Positions 7,737 through 14,302 are shown, numbered from the stretch's first letter. The stretch: DNA of 15,054 nucleotides from Thermoplasmata archaeon (GCA_021850835.1 JAJZKS010000014.1:1-15054), one strand, 5' to 3'. A program made the numbers and translations. Notes: generated from the letters alone by a model not told the origin.

Positions 7737-8477
7737 ATGAGACTGAACTGGAGATTCTTCCAGATGAGCAAACTGGGAAACAAGGAGTCCGATTGCGAGG
7801 ACTCCTTCAGTTTCCGCTCAAGGGAGATGAAATTTGCCATAGCTGATGGGGTCAGTGCATCCATCTTCTCGGATGTTTGGGCCCGGGCAATAACAGACAG
7901 CACGGTTACCGGGAAATACAGTTTCTTTGAAAACCCGGACAATTTCCTGAATGATCTCATTGTTCGTGCAAGGCAGAAATGGTACAGGAAAATTGACTGG
8001 GAGAAATTGCCCTGGTTCCTGAAGAACAAAGCAGTTTCAGGCTCTTACACAACACTTGTGGGGCTCCAATTTCAGAATACCGGAGGCGAGTTGAAATATT
8101 CCTCTTTTGCTGTAGGCGACAGCGTTCTAATACACTGGGAAGGCGCTGATGACTACAGTTCCTATCCCCTTACCTCTCCAGACCAGTTCGACAACACGCC
8201 AAAGCTTGTATGGAGTGGAAAGGGCCATCCTATGCCCGTTGAATTTAAGGTAGTGCCTCCAAAGGCTTCAACTTACAGGGGAACCATGTCAAGGAATTCC
8301 ACCATATTCCTCGCTACCGATGCTGTGGGAAAGTGGCTTCTTGAATACGGGCGTTATGCAGAGGTTTCCAGGCTGATAAATTCCAGCTTCGAGATGACTG
8401 AGCTCTTCACAAGGGAAATCAACTCAAAGAGAATGAGAAATGATGACCTTACCCTTGTCTCAATATTTTTAGAGTGA
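7737..8477 (+). CDS. PP2C-like protein phosphatase of a TerY-P-type triad
   Basis: This 246-residue protein shows the PP2C metal-site motifs: D19/D22 in SDCEDSFSF, DG at 37-38 in AIADGVSA, VGDS at 126-129, ATDAVGKWLL at 193-202 and RNDDLTLVSIF at 234-244. These correspond to the usual Asp residues that bind two metal ions and position water to remove phosphate from Ser/Thr. The N-terminal WRFFQMSKLGNKESDCED resembles the short PP2Cs of TerY-P triads. The ATG at 7737 was chosen because it lies 4 bp after the vWA stop and keeps the N-terminal WR motif. The frame stays open upstream only to alternative starts inside the vWA gene. The 3' end overlaps the convergent kinase gene by 9 bp. It likely reverses phosphorylation by that kinase. 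Confidence 0.88.
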   Translation: MRLNWRFFQMSKLGNKESDCEDSFSFRSREMKFAIADGVSASIFSDVWARAITDSTVTGKYSFFENPDNFLNDLIVRARQKWYRKIDWEKLPWFLKNKAVSGSYTTLVGLQFQNTGGELKYSSFAVGDSVLIHWEGADDYSSYPLTSPDQFDNTPKLVWSGKGHPMPVEFKVVPPKASTYRGTMSRNSTIFLATDAVGKWLLEYGRYAEVSRLINSSFEMTELFTREINSKRMRNDDLTLVSIFLE

Positions 8478-10007
8478 AGAAAGCATCGAAGGAGATGCGC
8501 CATCCCACAGTGGACCATGGCTGAGATAATCCTCAAGGATGCTGCACATTTTCTTGATCTTCTTGTTCCTCATTGCCTTAAGTTCCTTGAACGCCTGTGA
8601 AACATCAGGGTTGAGAAAATCCTTCTTCCTTAGGATAAGGCAGTCTGGGTCTCCCCCATTGTACTTGTCCCAGAGATCTGGTTTTTCCGATATTGCGGAC
8701 AGGGAAAGGTGAATTATGAGGGCTGAAAAGTTGTCGAGCTTGTTGGAGAATGTGTCAGCGGACCTTCCGGGATGCTGGAAGTCAGCGTGCCCCATTTCAG
8801 CCGATTTCTGGCCTTTGAAGTTTGGAATGTACATTCCATCATAGTCCACGAGTTTCACGCCACCTGAATTGGTAACGATGATGTTGTCGCCTGCAAGGTC
8901 ACCATGGCCGATGCCAGCGTTCTGCATCCGGTCTATCTCGCCCATGAGATTTACTGATACTTTCTTCAGTATCTTTGCATTTGAGATATTGTCCTGAATG
9001 TATTTGTTAAGGGTTACTCCGTCGATCCATTCCATCCTCAGGACTGGGAAATAAAAGTTCTGGCTCTTCCTGGTCTTGACCCCCTGCTCAAAATACTGGA
9101 AATGTGCAAGGAAGTCCAGTCCCTTGCTGTGCTTTCTCAGATAATCGCTAATCTGGTAATACCTTTCATTGAGGTTGGCAGATTTCCTGGTGAAGCACTT
9201 GAGGGCGAAATACTTGTTGTCATCGCCCTTTATCTTGTAAATTGAACCATAATTGCCTGATGCGTAAACGTACCAGCCAGGTGTTTTTGGATTTTTGACA
9301 GCCTCCCACTGGTCAACCTTTCCTAGTGCAGGGTTCATGCTCAACTTGAGTGTCTGGAAACTCTGTTCATAATCCTGTCCAGCCGGCCATGGGCCTGTGT
9401 ATGCTGCAATTGTAGAACTCCTTGCGGCTGCCATTTGGGGAGGGGCAGCCACAGGGCTAGTTTGGGGAGGAGCCTGCGTTGCGGCAGGATGTGGAATTGT
9501 CTGTGCGGGTGGAGGCGATGGTGCCTGGGTGGCCGCAGGTGATGGCGCTGGCTTAGGGGCGGCAGGCTGCTTCTTCTTTTTCTGGGGCGGAGGTTTTGAA
9601 GGCGGTGGGGACGGTGGAGCAGCGGTGGCCTGTGGCGGTGCCAAAGTATGAGACTGAGGCTTTGCTCTCGCGTGGCCGTTGCTTGGTGGAACAGGTACGA
9701 TTGAAGTCCCAGTGGTAATTCTCCTGTATATTCCCGCAGCAAGTGAAATAGCTGCCCTCCATTCATCTTTCTCTGCCACTGAGAAAAGGTACCTGTCATT
9801 GGAACCAGATGTGATTATTGAGATCTTCTTCAACAGGACACCTTCAAGGTGGGCATCCATAATTTTCTCAATTGGAAGATATAGTTCTGCTCCCCCATCA
9901 TCTGGAACAAACCATATGCCATCGGCTGATAGGAGCAGGTTTCCCTTGGTCTTGTTATATCTGGCTGCACTGCCTTTAATATATGATGAATGGTCGATCT
10001 TAGGCAT
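8469..10007 (-). CDS. Ser/Thr-like protein kinase with N-terminal PH-like segment and Pro/Ala-rich linker
   Basis: This 512-residue protein has three parts. Residues 1-97 are beta-rich (GNLLLSADGIWFVP, LPIEKIM, YLFSVAEKDEWRAAISLAAGIY) and resemble a PH/GRAM-type domain. Residues 103-200 are a low-complexity Pro/Ala/Gln linker with a KKKK patch at 143-146. The kinase domain follows from about 240: glycine loop YASGNYGSIYKI (248-259), ATP-anchoring Lys in FALKCF (K270), catalytic loop HGDLAGDN (368-375), and DYDG (388-391) in place of DFG. The HGD/DYDGM pair followed by GHADFQHP (406-413) is characteristic of the kinases encoded with TerY-like vWA and PP2C proteins. The C-terminal lobe is short. 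It probably phosphorylates the triad partners or their targets. The gene runs opposite to the vWA-PP2C pair and has its own TATA-like box. Confidence 0.9.
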   Translation of the reverse strand: MPKIDHSSYIKGSAARYNKTKGNLLLSADGIWFVPDDGGAELYLPIEKIMDAHLEGVLLKKISIITSGSNDRYLFSVAEKDEWRAAISLAAGIYRRITTGTSIVPVPPSNGHARAKPQSHTLAPPQATAAPPSPPPSKPPPQKKKKQPAAPKPAPSPAATQAPSPPPAQTIPHPAATQAPPQTSPVAAPPQMAAARSSTIAAYTGPWPAGQDYEQSFQTLKLSMNPALGKVDQWEAVKNPKTPGWYVYASGNYGSIYKIKGDDNKYFALKCFTRKSANLNERYYQISDYLRKHSKGLDFLAHFQYFEQGVKTRKSQNFYFPVLRMEWIDGVTLNKYIQDNISNAKILKKVSVNLMGEIDRMQNAGIGHGDLAGDNIIVTNSGGVKLVDYDGMYIPNFKGQKSAEMGHADFQHPGRSADTFSNKLDNFSALIIHLSLSAISEKPDLWDKYNGGDPDCLILRKKDFLNPDVSQAFKELKAMRNKKIKKMCSILEDYLSHGPLWDGASPSMLSSL

Positions 10008-10035
10008 GTGGCTTCACACAATATCGGTAGTTGTT

Positions 10036-10043
10036 GATAAACA
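10036..10043 (-). promoter_or_regulatory. TATA-like box of the kinase gene
   Basis: The minus strand reads TGTTTATC, centred about 32 bp before the kinase ATG at 10007, predicting a leader of a few nucleotides. No Shine-Dalgarno is seen before this ATG. It lies in the 72-bp gap after the aldolase gene, so read-through from that operon is also possible. Confidence 0.4.
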
Positions 10044-10079
10044 TACCCATTCTGGTACAAAATGTATGCGAAATTTTAT

Positions 10080-10847
10080 TTATTTTCTCAATGTTTCCAA
10101 GACTTTTCCGGATTCCCTGTATGTGGTTGCCATTGCCTCGCGGTCCATGCCAAGCATGAGGAAATTGAACCCTTCTATGGCTGTCCTCTTCATGAGATCT
10201 GGTGCAAGTGGCGAATACATGCCAGAAATTAGACCATGTCTTTCTGCAGCTTTCCTGATTTTCAGCACTGCCTCCACAAAATAGCTGTTGCTCCAGGAAT
10301 ATTCTGTCTGGAGGGCGATTGATAGGTCAAACGGGCCAATGAAAAGACCATCAAGCCCTTCAATGCTGGCGATCTCTTCAACACTCTCGAAGGCGGCCTT
10401 TGTCTCTATCTGTACCATAACAATAGGCCTCCCCTTTATGTAGTCTCCAAACCCGTATCCGTAACCGGACGCTCTTCCTGGCCCTGCACCCCTTTTCCCC
10501 TCTGGCGCAAATCTTGAAAATCTCACTACATCCTGTGTTTCATCGCTTGATTCTATTCCCGGCACTATAATGCCAGACACACCTGTATCGAGCACCCTCT
10601 TGATCTCGTTCTTTTCCAGACCCTTCATTCTTGCAATGACCGGAGTGCCTCCAGCTGCCATGCACATGTCCTGGAGCTGCTCCACACCGATGAGGGAATG
10701 TTCCATATCTGCTATCACCAGGTCCGGCGAAGCCTGAAGGATAGTTTCGGTCAGGCTTGGGTCCCTTGAAGTCATCAGTGGTCCCCAAAGGTTGGTGGAG
10801 GCTTTCAGCCTGTTTCTTAGAGCATCAAGATCCGATGCTTTTGGCAT
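10080..10847 (-). CDS. HpcH/HpaI-family aldolase
   Basis: With the start at 10847 this is a 255-residue class II (metal-dependent) pyruvate-type aldolase of the HpcH/HpaI family. DLVIADMEHSLIG (42-54) holds the catalytic His (H50), VIARMKG (70-76) the substrate Arg, and IETKAAFESVEEIASI (147-162) and GLFIGPFDLS (167-176) the metal ligands E148 and D174. The EGKRGAGPGRASGYG loop (116-130) is also family-typical. Members cleave or form 2-oxo-3-hydroxy acids, releasing pyruvate or a relative; the true substrate is unknown. A longer frame opens at 10892, but that start lies inside the cyclase gene. The ATG at 10847 sits 2 bp after the cyclase TAA (TAAGGATG) and fits the family N-terminus, indicating translational coupling. 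Confidence 0.9.
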   Translation of the reverse strand: MPKASDLDALRNRLKASTNLWGPLMTSRDPSLTETILQASPDLVIADMEHSLIGVEQLQDMCMAAGGTPVIARMKGLEKNEIKRVLDTGVSGIIVPGIESSDETQDVVRFSRFAPEGKRGAGPGRASGYGYGFGDYIKGRPIVMVQIETKAAFESVEEIASIEGLDGLFIGPFDLSIALQTEYSWSNSYFVEAVLKIRKAAERHGLISGMYSPLAPDLMKRTAIEGFNFLMLGMDREAMATTYRESGKVLETLRK

Positions 10848-10849
10848 CC

Positions 10850-11509
10850 TTAAACGCCCCCGACTTCCATTGCCACGACCCTGGCCATGCATCCGCTGCC
10901 TTTGTGGATCTTAAGCGGAAGCGCTGCGATCAGGTATGGCTTTCCCTCCTCAAGCTGGTGCAGGCCTGCAAGATCCTCTATGAAGGGGATGCCCGCGCCA
11001 AGCAGTTCCCTATGGACCTTGAAATCGCTGTGTGAATACGGCTCTATTCCCAGAGTGTCAATGCCGATGACTTTTGGCTTGTGATTCTTGAAAAAAGGAA
11101 TGGCATCTTCAGCAAGACCGGGGAAATCGTACTGGAATTCCTTTGAGAAACTTCTCTTCCTGTCCCACCCTGTGTTGACAAGTATGATGCTGTTGTCATA
11201 TTTTGAAGCCCAGGCGCCTGCAAAGTCCTCGGCGTGGATTTCAGTGCCGGAGAATTTAGGCCGGATGCAGTAACCAGTCCCAATAAGCATGTCGAGAGGT
11301 ATCTCATCTACAGTGGTGGCCTGGTGGACAAAATGCGCAGGCGCGTCCAAGTGAGTCCCCGTATGGCTCGGGACTGAAAGAAACTCCGATGTGGAACCAT
11401 TCTCCAAAACTGATCCAACCGGGTCTATCTTTATTTCCTTCTGGGTTGGCCATGTGGGCATTCCAGTCTTCAGCGACACACTGAGGTCATAAATTTTCCG
11501 GATCTCCAT
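10850..11509 (-). CDS. Cyclase-family (kynurenine formamidase-like) metal hydrolase
   Basis: This 219-residue protein is a full-length member of the cyclase family (PF04199), which includes kynurenine formamidase and isatin hydrolase. The defining metal-binding motif is HTGTHLDAPAHF (49-60). Further family blocks are YDLSVSLKTGMPTWP (7-21), IILVNTGWD (108-116), IGIDTLGIEP (148-157), HRELLGAGIPFIEDLAGL (166-183) and PLKIHKGSGCMARVVA (198-213). Members hydrolyse amides, lactams or lactones using a divalent metal. It is the first gene of a two-gene operon with an HpcH/HpaI-type aldolase, so the two probably act in sequence on an unknown organic acid. Start: first ATG, with a TATA-like box about 24 bp upstream. 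Other genes of tryptophan breakdown are not present nearby, so kynurenine formamidase itself is not claimed. Confidence 0.92.
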   Translation of the reverse strand: MEIRKIYDLSVSLKTGMPTWPTQKEIKIDPVGSVLENGSTSEFLSVPSHTGTHLDAPAHFVHQATTVDEIPLDMLIGTGYCIRPKFSGTEIHAEDFAGAWASKYDNSIILVNTGWDRKRSFSKEFQYDFPGLAEDAIPFFKNHKPKVIGIDTLGIEPYSHSDFKVHRELLGAGIPFIEDLAGLHQLEEGKPYLIAALPLKIHKGSGCMARVVAMEVGGV

Positions 11510-11529
11510 AGAAACCTAACAACCTGAAA

Positions 11530-11537
11530 ATTATTAA
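11530..11537 (-). promoter_or_regulatory. TATA-like box of the cyclase-aldolase operon
   Basis: The minus strand reads TTAATAAT, centred about 24 bp before the cyclase ATG, which suits a leaderless transcript. A weak AGGT sits about 6 nt before the ATG as an alternative translation signal. Confidence 0.5.
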
Positions 11538-11635
11538 TTCTTCAGTTTAGGCAGATGATCCTATTGATTCGGAAAATTGCAGCATATATCTGAATATTGG
11601 AAATACTTCATATCGCCGAATTCCCATGCATCAAC

Positions 11636-12325
11636 ATGAAAATCCTGATTTTCTCAGATATACATTCTAATCTTGAAGCCCTCAACACCCTGCTCTCATT
11701 GGAGAAATTTGACAAAGCAGTGTTCCTTGGGGATATAGTGGATTACGGGCCCAATCCAGCTGAAACCATCGACCTTGTCCTTGGTGAGGCTGACTTCATC
11801 GTTCAGGGAAACCATGATTATGCTGCTGGCACCGGGGAAGACTGCAATTGCGCCCCAGAAATGCACGACCTAAGCGTGTTGACCAGAAATGAGATTACAA
11901 CAAAGCTTCTCGGCAAGAATGATCTCAGTAGACTTTCGCAATTGAAAAGGCAGCTGGAATTTGAGGTCGACGGGAAGAAGTTTTTCACAGTCCATGCTTC
12001 GCCAAACAACCCCCTCTTTGGGTATATGTTTTCCACAGAAGCAGAGATGACCTGGAAAAAACAGGAGATGAAAAAATATGACTTCATCATGGTCGGCCAT
12101 ACCCACTTCCCCATGTTTTACAGAGGGAAAATTATCAACCCTGGAAGTTCCGGGCAGCCCAGAGACGGAAATTGGAAACCAATGTATGCTGTACTTGATA
12201 CTGAATCAGGCGATTTGATATTCAGGAGATTTGCCTATGACAAGGACAAAATGCTGTCAAAGCTGGAGTCCCAACTCAACCGGTTCCCTGATGAATTCAA
12301 GCGCTTGAGGGCCCTTTACGTCTGA
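11636..12325 (+). CDS. Metallophosphoesterase, MJ0936/YfcE-like
   Basis: From the ATG at 11636 this is a 229-residue calcineurin-like phosphoesterase. The metal-binding motifs appear in order: FSDIHSN (6-12), FLGDIVDYGP (30-39), GNHDYA (58-63), VHASP (119-123) and GHTHFPMF (154-161), with the family GSSGQPRDG near 170-178. The type resembles MJ0936/YfcE phosphodiesterases active on model phosphodiesters; the natural substrate is not known. An extended frame from a TTG at 11597 is possible, but MKILIFSDIHSN is the typical start of the family and no homologous extension is expected. It is transcribed divergently from the cyclase operon, 126 bp away. No clear Shine-Dalgarno precedes the ATG. Confidence 0.92.
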   Translation: MKILIFSDIHSNLEALNTLLSLEKFDKAVFLGDIVDYGPNPAETIDLVLGEADFIVQGNHDYAAGTGEDCNCAPEMHDLSVLTRNEITTKLLGKNDLSRLSQLKRQLEFEVDGKKFFTVHASPNNPLFGYMFSTEAEMTWKKQEMKKYDFIMVGHTHFPMFYRGKIINPGSSGQPRDGNWKPMYAVLDTESGDLIFRRFAYDKDKMLSKLESQLNRFPDEFKRLRALYV

Positions 12326-12342
12326 TCTTCTGACAGATGTGT

Positions 12343-12366
12343 GATTTCTGCTAGATTTTGATTTTT
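12343..12366 (+). terminator. T-rich tracts after the metallophosphoesterase gene
   Basis: Short T-runs (TTT, TTTT, TTTTT) lie 20-40 bp after the stop codon, in the manner of archaeal T-tract terminators. No strong stem was found. Confidence 0.3.
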
Positions 12367-12385
12367 CATGAGACTTCAGCAGGTT

Positions 12386-12622
12386 TCAGTTGGATCGTGG
12401 CTCACTGCAATTATTTGGGGCGGACAGAACGTTATTCTTGTGCCATCTGAATAGTCCGGCTTTCTTTGACTTCCTGGCACGGAGTCTTGCAGGTGCCTTC
12501 TGAATTTCAATTGGCCTTCCTTTCATCTCCGTTTTAATATAGGATCTCAGATCACTGTCCATTTCTTTCAGTGTTAGCAGGTCTTTTTGCCTTATTCCAT
12601 TCCTTATTTCATATTCGTACAT
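12386..12622 (-). CDS. Small basic hypothetical protein (doubtful)
   Basis: This 78-residue frame lies on the minus strand in a 400-bp gap between two plus-strand genes. The first 37 residues (MYEYEIRNGIRQKDLLTLKE and on) look protein-like and helical. The rest is Lys/Arg-rich and then degenerates to NNVLSAPNNCSEPRSN. A weak AGAGG ribosome-binding site lies about 7 nt before the ATG. No family was recognised. It may be a real small protein, a truncated remnant of a longer gene, or chance. Confidence 0.35.
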   Translation of the reverse strand: MYEYEIRNGIRQKDLLTLKEMDSDLRSYIKTEMKGRPIEIQKAPARLRARKSKKAGLFRWHKNNVLSAPNNCSEPRSN

Positions 12623-12705
12623 TTTTGTGCCTCTGCAATAAGATCCTACAGTGGCACAATTGGATTCTACCGCCGGGTGAAGCCGTCATATGAAGGGACA
12701 ATTCC

Positions 12706-12713
12706 TAATATTA
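12706..12713 (+). promoter_or_regulatory. TATA-like box of the HTH_10 regulator gene
   Basis: TAATATTA is centred about 23 bp before the ATG at 12732 and lies downstream of the alternative ATG at 12690. This supports a leaderless start at 12732 over the longer frame. Confidence 0.4.
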
Positions 12714-12731
12714 GAATTGAATTATTATAGA

Positions 12732-13457
12732 ATGGAAACCTGGGAAATTTCATTCAAAGTAAAGTATGAGTATCCATTTCTTGAGCTGTCGGAAAAATAT
12801 CCCGGTGCGAGAATATCAATGTGGTGCGTATGGGACAGGGAGATGCTCCACGTGCCTCTCAACCATCAGGATCTCATGACTGAACTGGAGAGCTATGCAA
12901 GATCAATAGACAGAGCCATAGACAGCTTCAAGGAGACCAGCGACGGGATCGTTATAACAATGAAATGCACATGTGACCTCTATGGAAGCATATGGAGCCT
13001 GGCAGAGAGAAACGGCTGTTCCATTGTCCACCCTGCAACTTTCCTGGACGGGTGGGGCTATTTCAAGGTTATCAGTTTCAATGAGAATGACGCCAAAGGC
13101 CTCTTTTCAGAACTGTCCAAACTAGGCCCAAATGAGCTCCTGAGCAAGAAAATTGTCCATATTGATGCGGTCCCATCAACGATTTGGGTTGAGTCATTCT
13201 TCGAGAGATTGACTGGAAAACAGGTGGAAGCTCTTCTGAAAGCTTATGACTATGGATATTACGCTTCTCCCAGGGAAGTCACCACTGAATCAATTGCCAC
13301 ATCACTTGGAGTCTCGCGTTCTACTTATGAAGAACATTTGAGGAAAGCTGAAAACAGAATCATGGAGTCTGTCATACCATATCTCAAGCTCTTTAATTCA
13401 AGGGGAATAAAGAAGAGGGAGATGATCTCCTCAAGGATTGAATTGGTTAATTCATAA
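12732..13457 (+). CDS. Bat-like transcriptional regulator with C-terminal HTH_10 domain
   Basis: This 241-residue protein ends in a bacterio-opsin-activator-type helix-turn-helix (HTH_10, PF04967) at about 159-212: RLTGKQVEALLKAYDYGYY, a Pro-Arg-Glu turn, then ESIATSLGVSRSTYEEHLRKAENRI. The 'L..KQ...L..A...GYY..PR..T...IA..LG.S.ST..EHLR.AE' pattern is diagnostic. The N-terminal 150 residues form a sensor-like region with conserved-looking Cys (C32, C79, C81) and the segment DGWGYFKVISF. Such regulators are common in haloarchaea and Thermoplasmata and control varied responses; the target here is unknown. A start at 12690 would add 14 residues (MKGQFLILELNYYR), but the TATA-like box lies inside that stretch and METWEISFKV resembles the usual N-terminus. 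The start of a downstream operon follows. Confidence 0.88.
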   Translation: METWEISFKVKYEYPFLELSEKYPGARISMWCVWDREMLHVPLNHQDLMTELESYARSIDRAIDSFKETSDGIVITMKCTCDLYGSIWSLAERNGCSIVHPATFLDGWGYFKVISFNENDAKGLFSELSKLGPNELLSKKIVHIDAVPSTIWVESFFERLTGKQVEALLKAYDYGYYASPREVTTESIATSLGVSRSTYEEHLRKAENRIMESVIPYLKLFNSRGIKKREMISSRIELVNS

Positions 13458-13472
13458 TGATGGACTCAGTAT

Positions 13473-13565
13473 ATGCTGTTTGGCAAGGCATCTTATTCAT
13501 ACATTAAGGCCCCACAGAACATTGTTTTTACCAGGATGTTCCGTGATTCAATACTTAATAAATAA
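13473..13565 (+). pseudogene. Possible 5' half of a frameshifted small gene
   Basis: A 30-codon frame starting MLFGKASYSYIKAPQNIVFT begins 15 bp after the stop of the HTH_10 gene and ends at TAA in AATAAATAA. Its composition is protein-like. The following frame (13543-13716) continues smoothly if one base is skipped in that A/T run (…RDSILN then NNQKWGYWDL…). This suggests one gene of about 80 codons broken by a frameshift, a sequencing error, or a programmed slip. No family was recognised. Confidence 0.3.
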
Positions 13566-13716
13566 CCAAAAGTGGGGATACTGGGATTTACAGGTAGGTT
13601 CATTTTTAGAATTTCAGTTACTCCGGCACAATTTTCCACCCTCTGTTGCCTTCTCCGTTGCAGATTATTATCCTGATGTAGAAACCTTTGCAGAATTGTT
13701 GGAGGTCCTTGAATGA
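13543..13716 (+). CDS. Small unrecognised protein coupled to the next gene
   Basis: This frame is open from well upstream, with a possible GTG start at 13543 preceded by AGGATG. It ends at 13716 with the visible sequence NQKWGYWDLQVGSFLEFQLL and then FSVADYYPDVETFAELLEVLE. The stop overlaps the next start codon as ATGA, and the end of the gene supplies the GGAGGT Shine-Dalgarno of that next gene, a typical arrangement for co-translated genes. The true N-terminus is uncertain: either the GTG gives 57 residues, or the gene begins at 13473 with a frameshift. The frame upstream to 13438 (a TTG) is less natural. Function unknown. Confidence 0.4.
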   Translation: MIQYLINNQKWGYWDLQVGSFLEFQLLRHNFPPSVAFSVADYYPDVETFAELLEVLE

Positions 13717-14042
13717 TCTCCGGCCAGGATAACTTGATTCAACAGAAGATCACCGGGGTAATCCTTGTTGGCAGGATCTACTCACTTTCTGCAAACAGCA
13801 CTGAAGTGATGATGATAGTTAACGATGATCTCCCTGAAGCTGAAAGGCAATTGTCCATTTGGCAGTCAAGGCACCAGGATGATTGTTTCATTGTTGGCAG
13901 GAACCCCCTGACCCTTGACATCAAGACCACGTTTTTCAAGGACGCTGATCAGAGGATCCAGAGGGAGACCTATGTCAAGAGAAAGCAATTGAAATATAGA
14001 AATCACAAGGAGAACCTCAGTCAAAGGAGGTTTAGGCAGTGA
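13713..14042 (+). CDS. Unrecognised 109-residue protein of the right-end operon
   Basis: The ATG is preceded by a strong GGAGGT with 6 nt spacing and overlaps the previous stop codon (ATGA), so the start is well supported. The protein has a beta-rich N-terminal half (KITGVILVGRIYSLSANSTE, VMMIVNDDLP) and a polar, basic C-terminal tail ending in KRKQLKYRNHKENLSQRRFRQ, which could bind nucleic acid. No signal peptide or membrane helix is present and no family was recognised. It sits in a chain of overlapping small genes leading to a ribbon-helix-helix protein, the kind of arrangement found in archaeal plasmids, viruses and their integrated remains. Confidence 0.65.
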   Translation: MISGQDNLIQQKITGVILVGRIYSLSANSTEVMMIVNDDLPEAERQLSIWQSRHQDDCFIVGRNPLTLDIKTTFFKDADQRIQRETYVKRKQLKYRNHKENLSQRRFRQ

Positions 14043-14302
14043 CTTTCCTCTCTTACAAAGATCCTGAATTTGATGTGTATAGAATTCCAGAAAATATGAA
14101 TTGCTTGGAAAACCAGTCGGAGATTATCCTGCCGAATTCTATACACACTAAATTGCAAATGGAGCATGTCCAGAAATTCAGTTTTACAGCACTTTTCAGA
14201 CAATTAAATATGTACACATCATACTTATTTAATTATCTAGTTTCTTTTCTTTCTTCTCTCTTCTCTTCTACTAGAGAAGAAATGGAGGTCTCCCAGATAT
14301 GA
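14039..14302 (+). CDS. Possible 87-residue protein (doubtful), overlapping regulatory repeats
   Basis: A GTG at 14039 overlaps the previous stop (GTGA) and has a GGAGGT 7 nt upstream; the frame ends overlapping the next start (ATGA). That argues for a coupled gene. Against it, the encoded sequence (start MTFLSYKDPEFDVYRIPENM, end LSSLFSSTREEMEVSQI) covers three inverted repeats, a TATA-like element and a pyrimidine tract, and the Shine-Dalgarno is also two ordinary Arg codons of the upstream gene. The stretch may instead be the promoter/operator of the RHH gene. No family was recognised. Confidence 0.3.
   Translation: MTFLSYKDPEFDVYRIPENMNCLENQSEIILPNSIHTKLQMEHVQKFSFTALFRQLNMYTSYLFNYLVSFLSSLFSSTREEMEVSQI
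14074..14147. repeat. 14-bp perfect inverted repeat, arms separated by 46 nt
   Basis: TGTGTATAGAATTC (14074-14087) is the exact reverse complement of GAATTCTATACACA (14134-14147). The arms could be two half-sites or two operators for the ribbon-helix-helix protein encoded downstream, or the stem of a large hairpin. It lies upstream of the TATA-like element at 14226. Confidence 0.75.
14202..14234 (+). promoter_or_regulatory. Inverted repeat overlapping a TATA-like element before the RHH gene
   Basis: AATTAAATA (14202-14210) and TATTTAATT (14226-14234) form a perfect 9-bp inverted repeat with a 15-nt spacer that contains TGTACA. The right arm reads as a TATA box on the plus strand. A transcript from it would start near 14250 in the pyrimidine tract. 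The left arm reads the same way on the minus strand. An autoregulated promoter is a reasonable inference. Confidence 0.5.
14259..14289 (+). promoter_or_regulatory. Leader hairpin directly before the Shine-Dalgarno of the RHH gene
   Basis: TCTTCTCT (14259-14266) pairs perfectly with AGAGAAGA (14273-14280), leaving a 6-nt loop. Three nucleotides later comes GGAGGT (14284-14289), 9 nt before the ATG at 14299. A transcript from the TATA-like element at 14226 would carry this hairpin near its 5' end, where it could protect the RNA or affect ribosome access. The pairing is seen; the function is inferred. Confidence 0.5.

Noticed and set aside
9397..9651. A Gly/Ala-rich plus-strand frame opposite the kinase linker
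   Set aside because: It is the complement of the low-complexity Pro/Ala linker codons of the kinase, which create long open frames by composition alone.
9679..10284. A 201-codon plus-strand frame
   Set aside because: It runs antisense across the start of the kinase gene, the promoter gap and the end of the aldolase gene, all of which have strong family motifs on the minus strand.
13800..13850. C/D-box-like GTGATGA and CTGA elements (possible archaeal guide RNA)
   Set aside because: The spacing between the box-like elements does not fit a C/D sRNA, and they fall within a well-supported coding frame.
14021..14203. A 60-codon minus-strand frame
   Set aside because: It overlaps the inverted repeats and the end of the 109-residue gene, has no initiation signal and shows no family resemblance.
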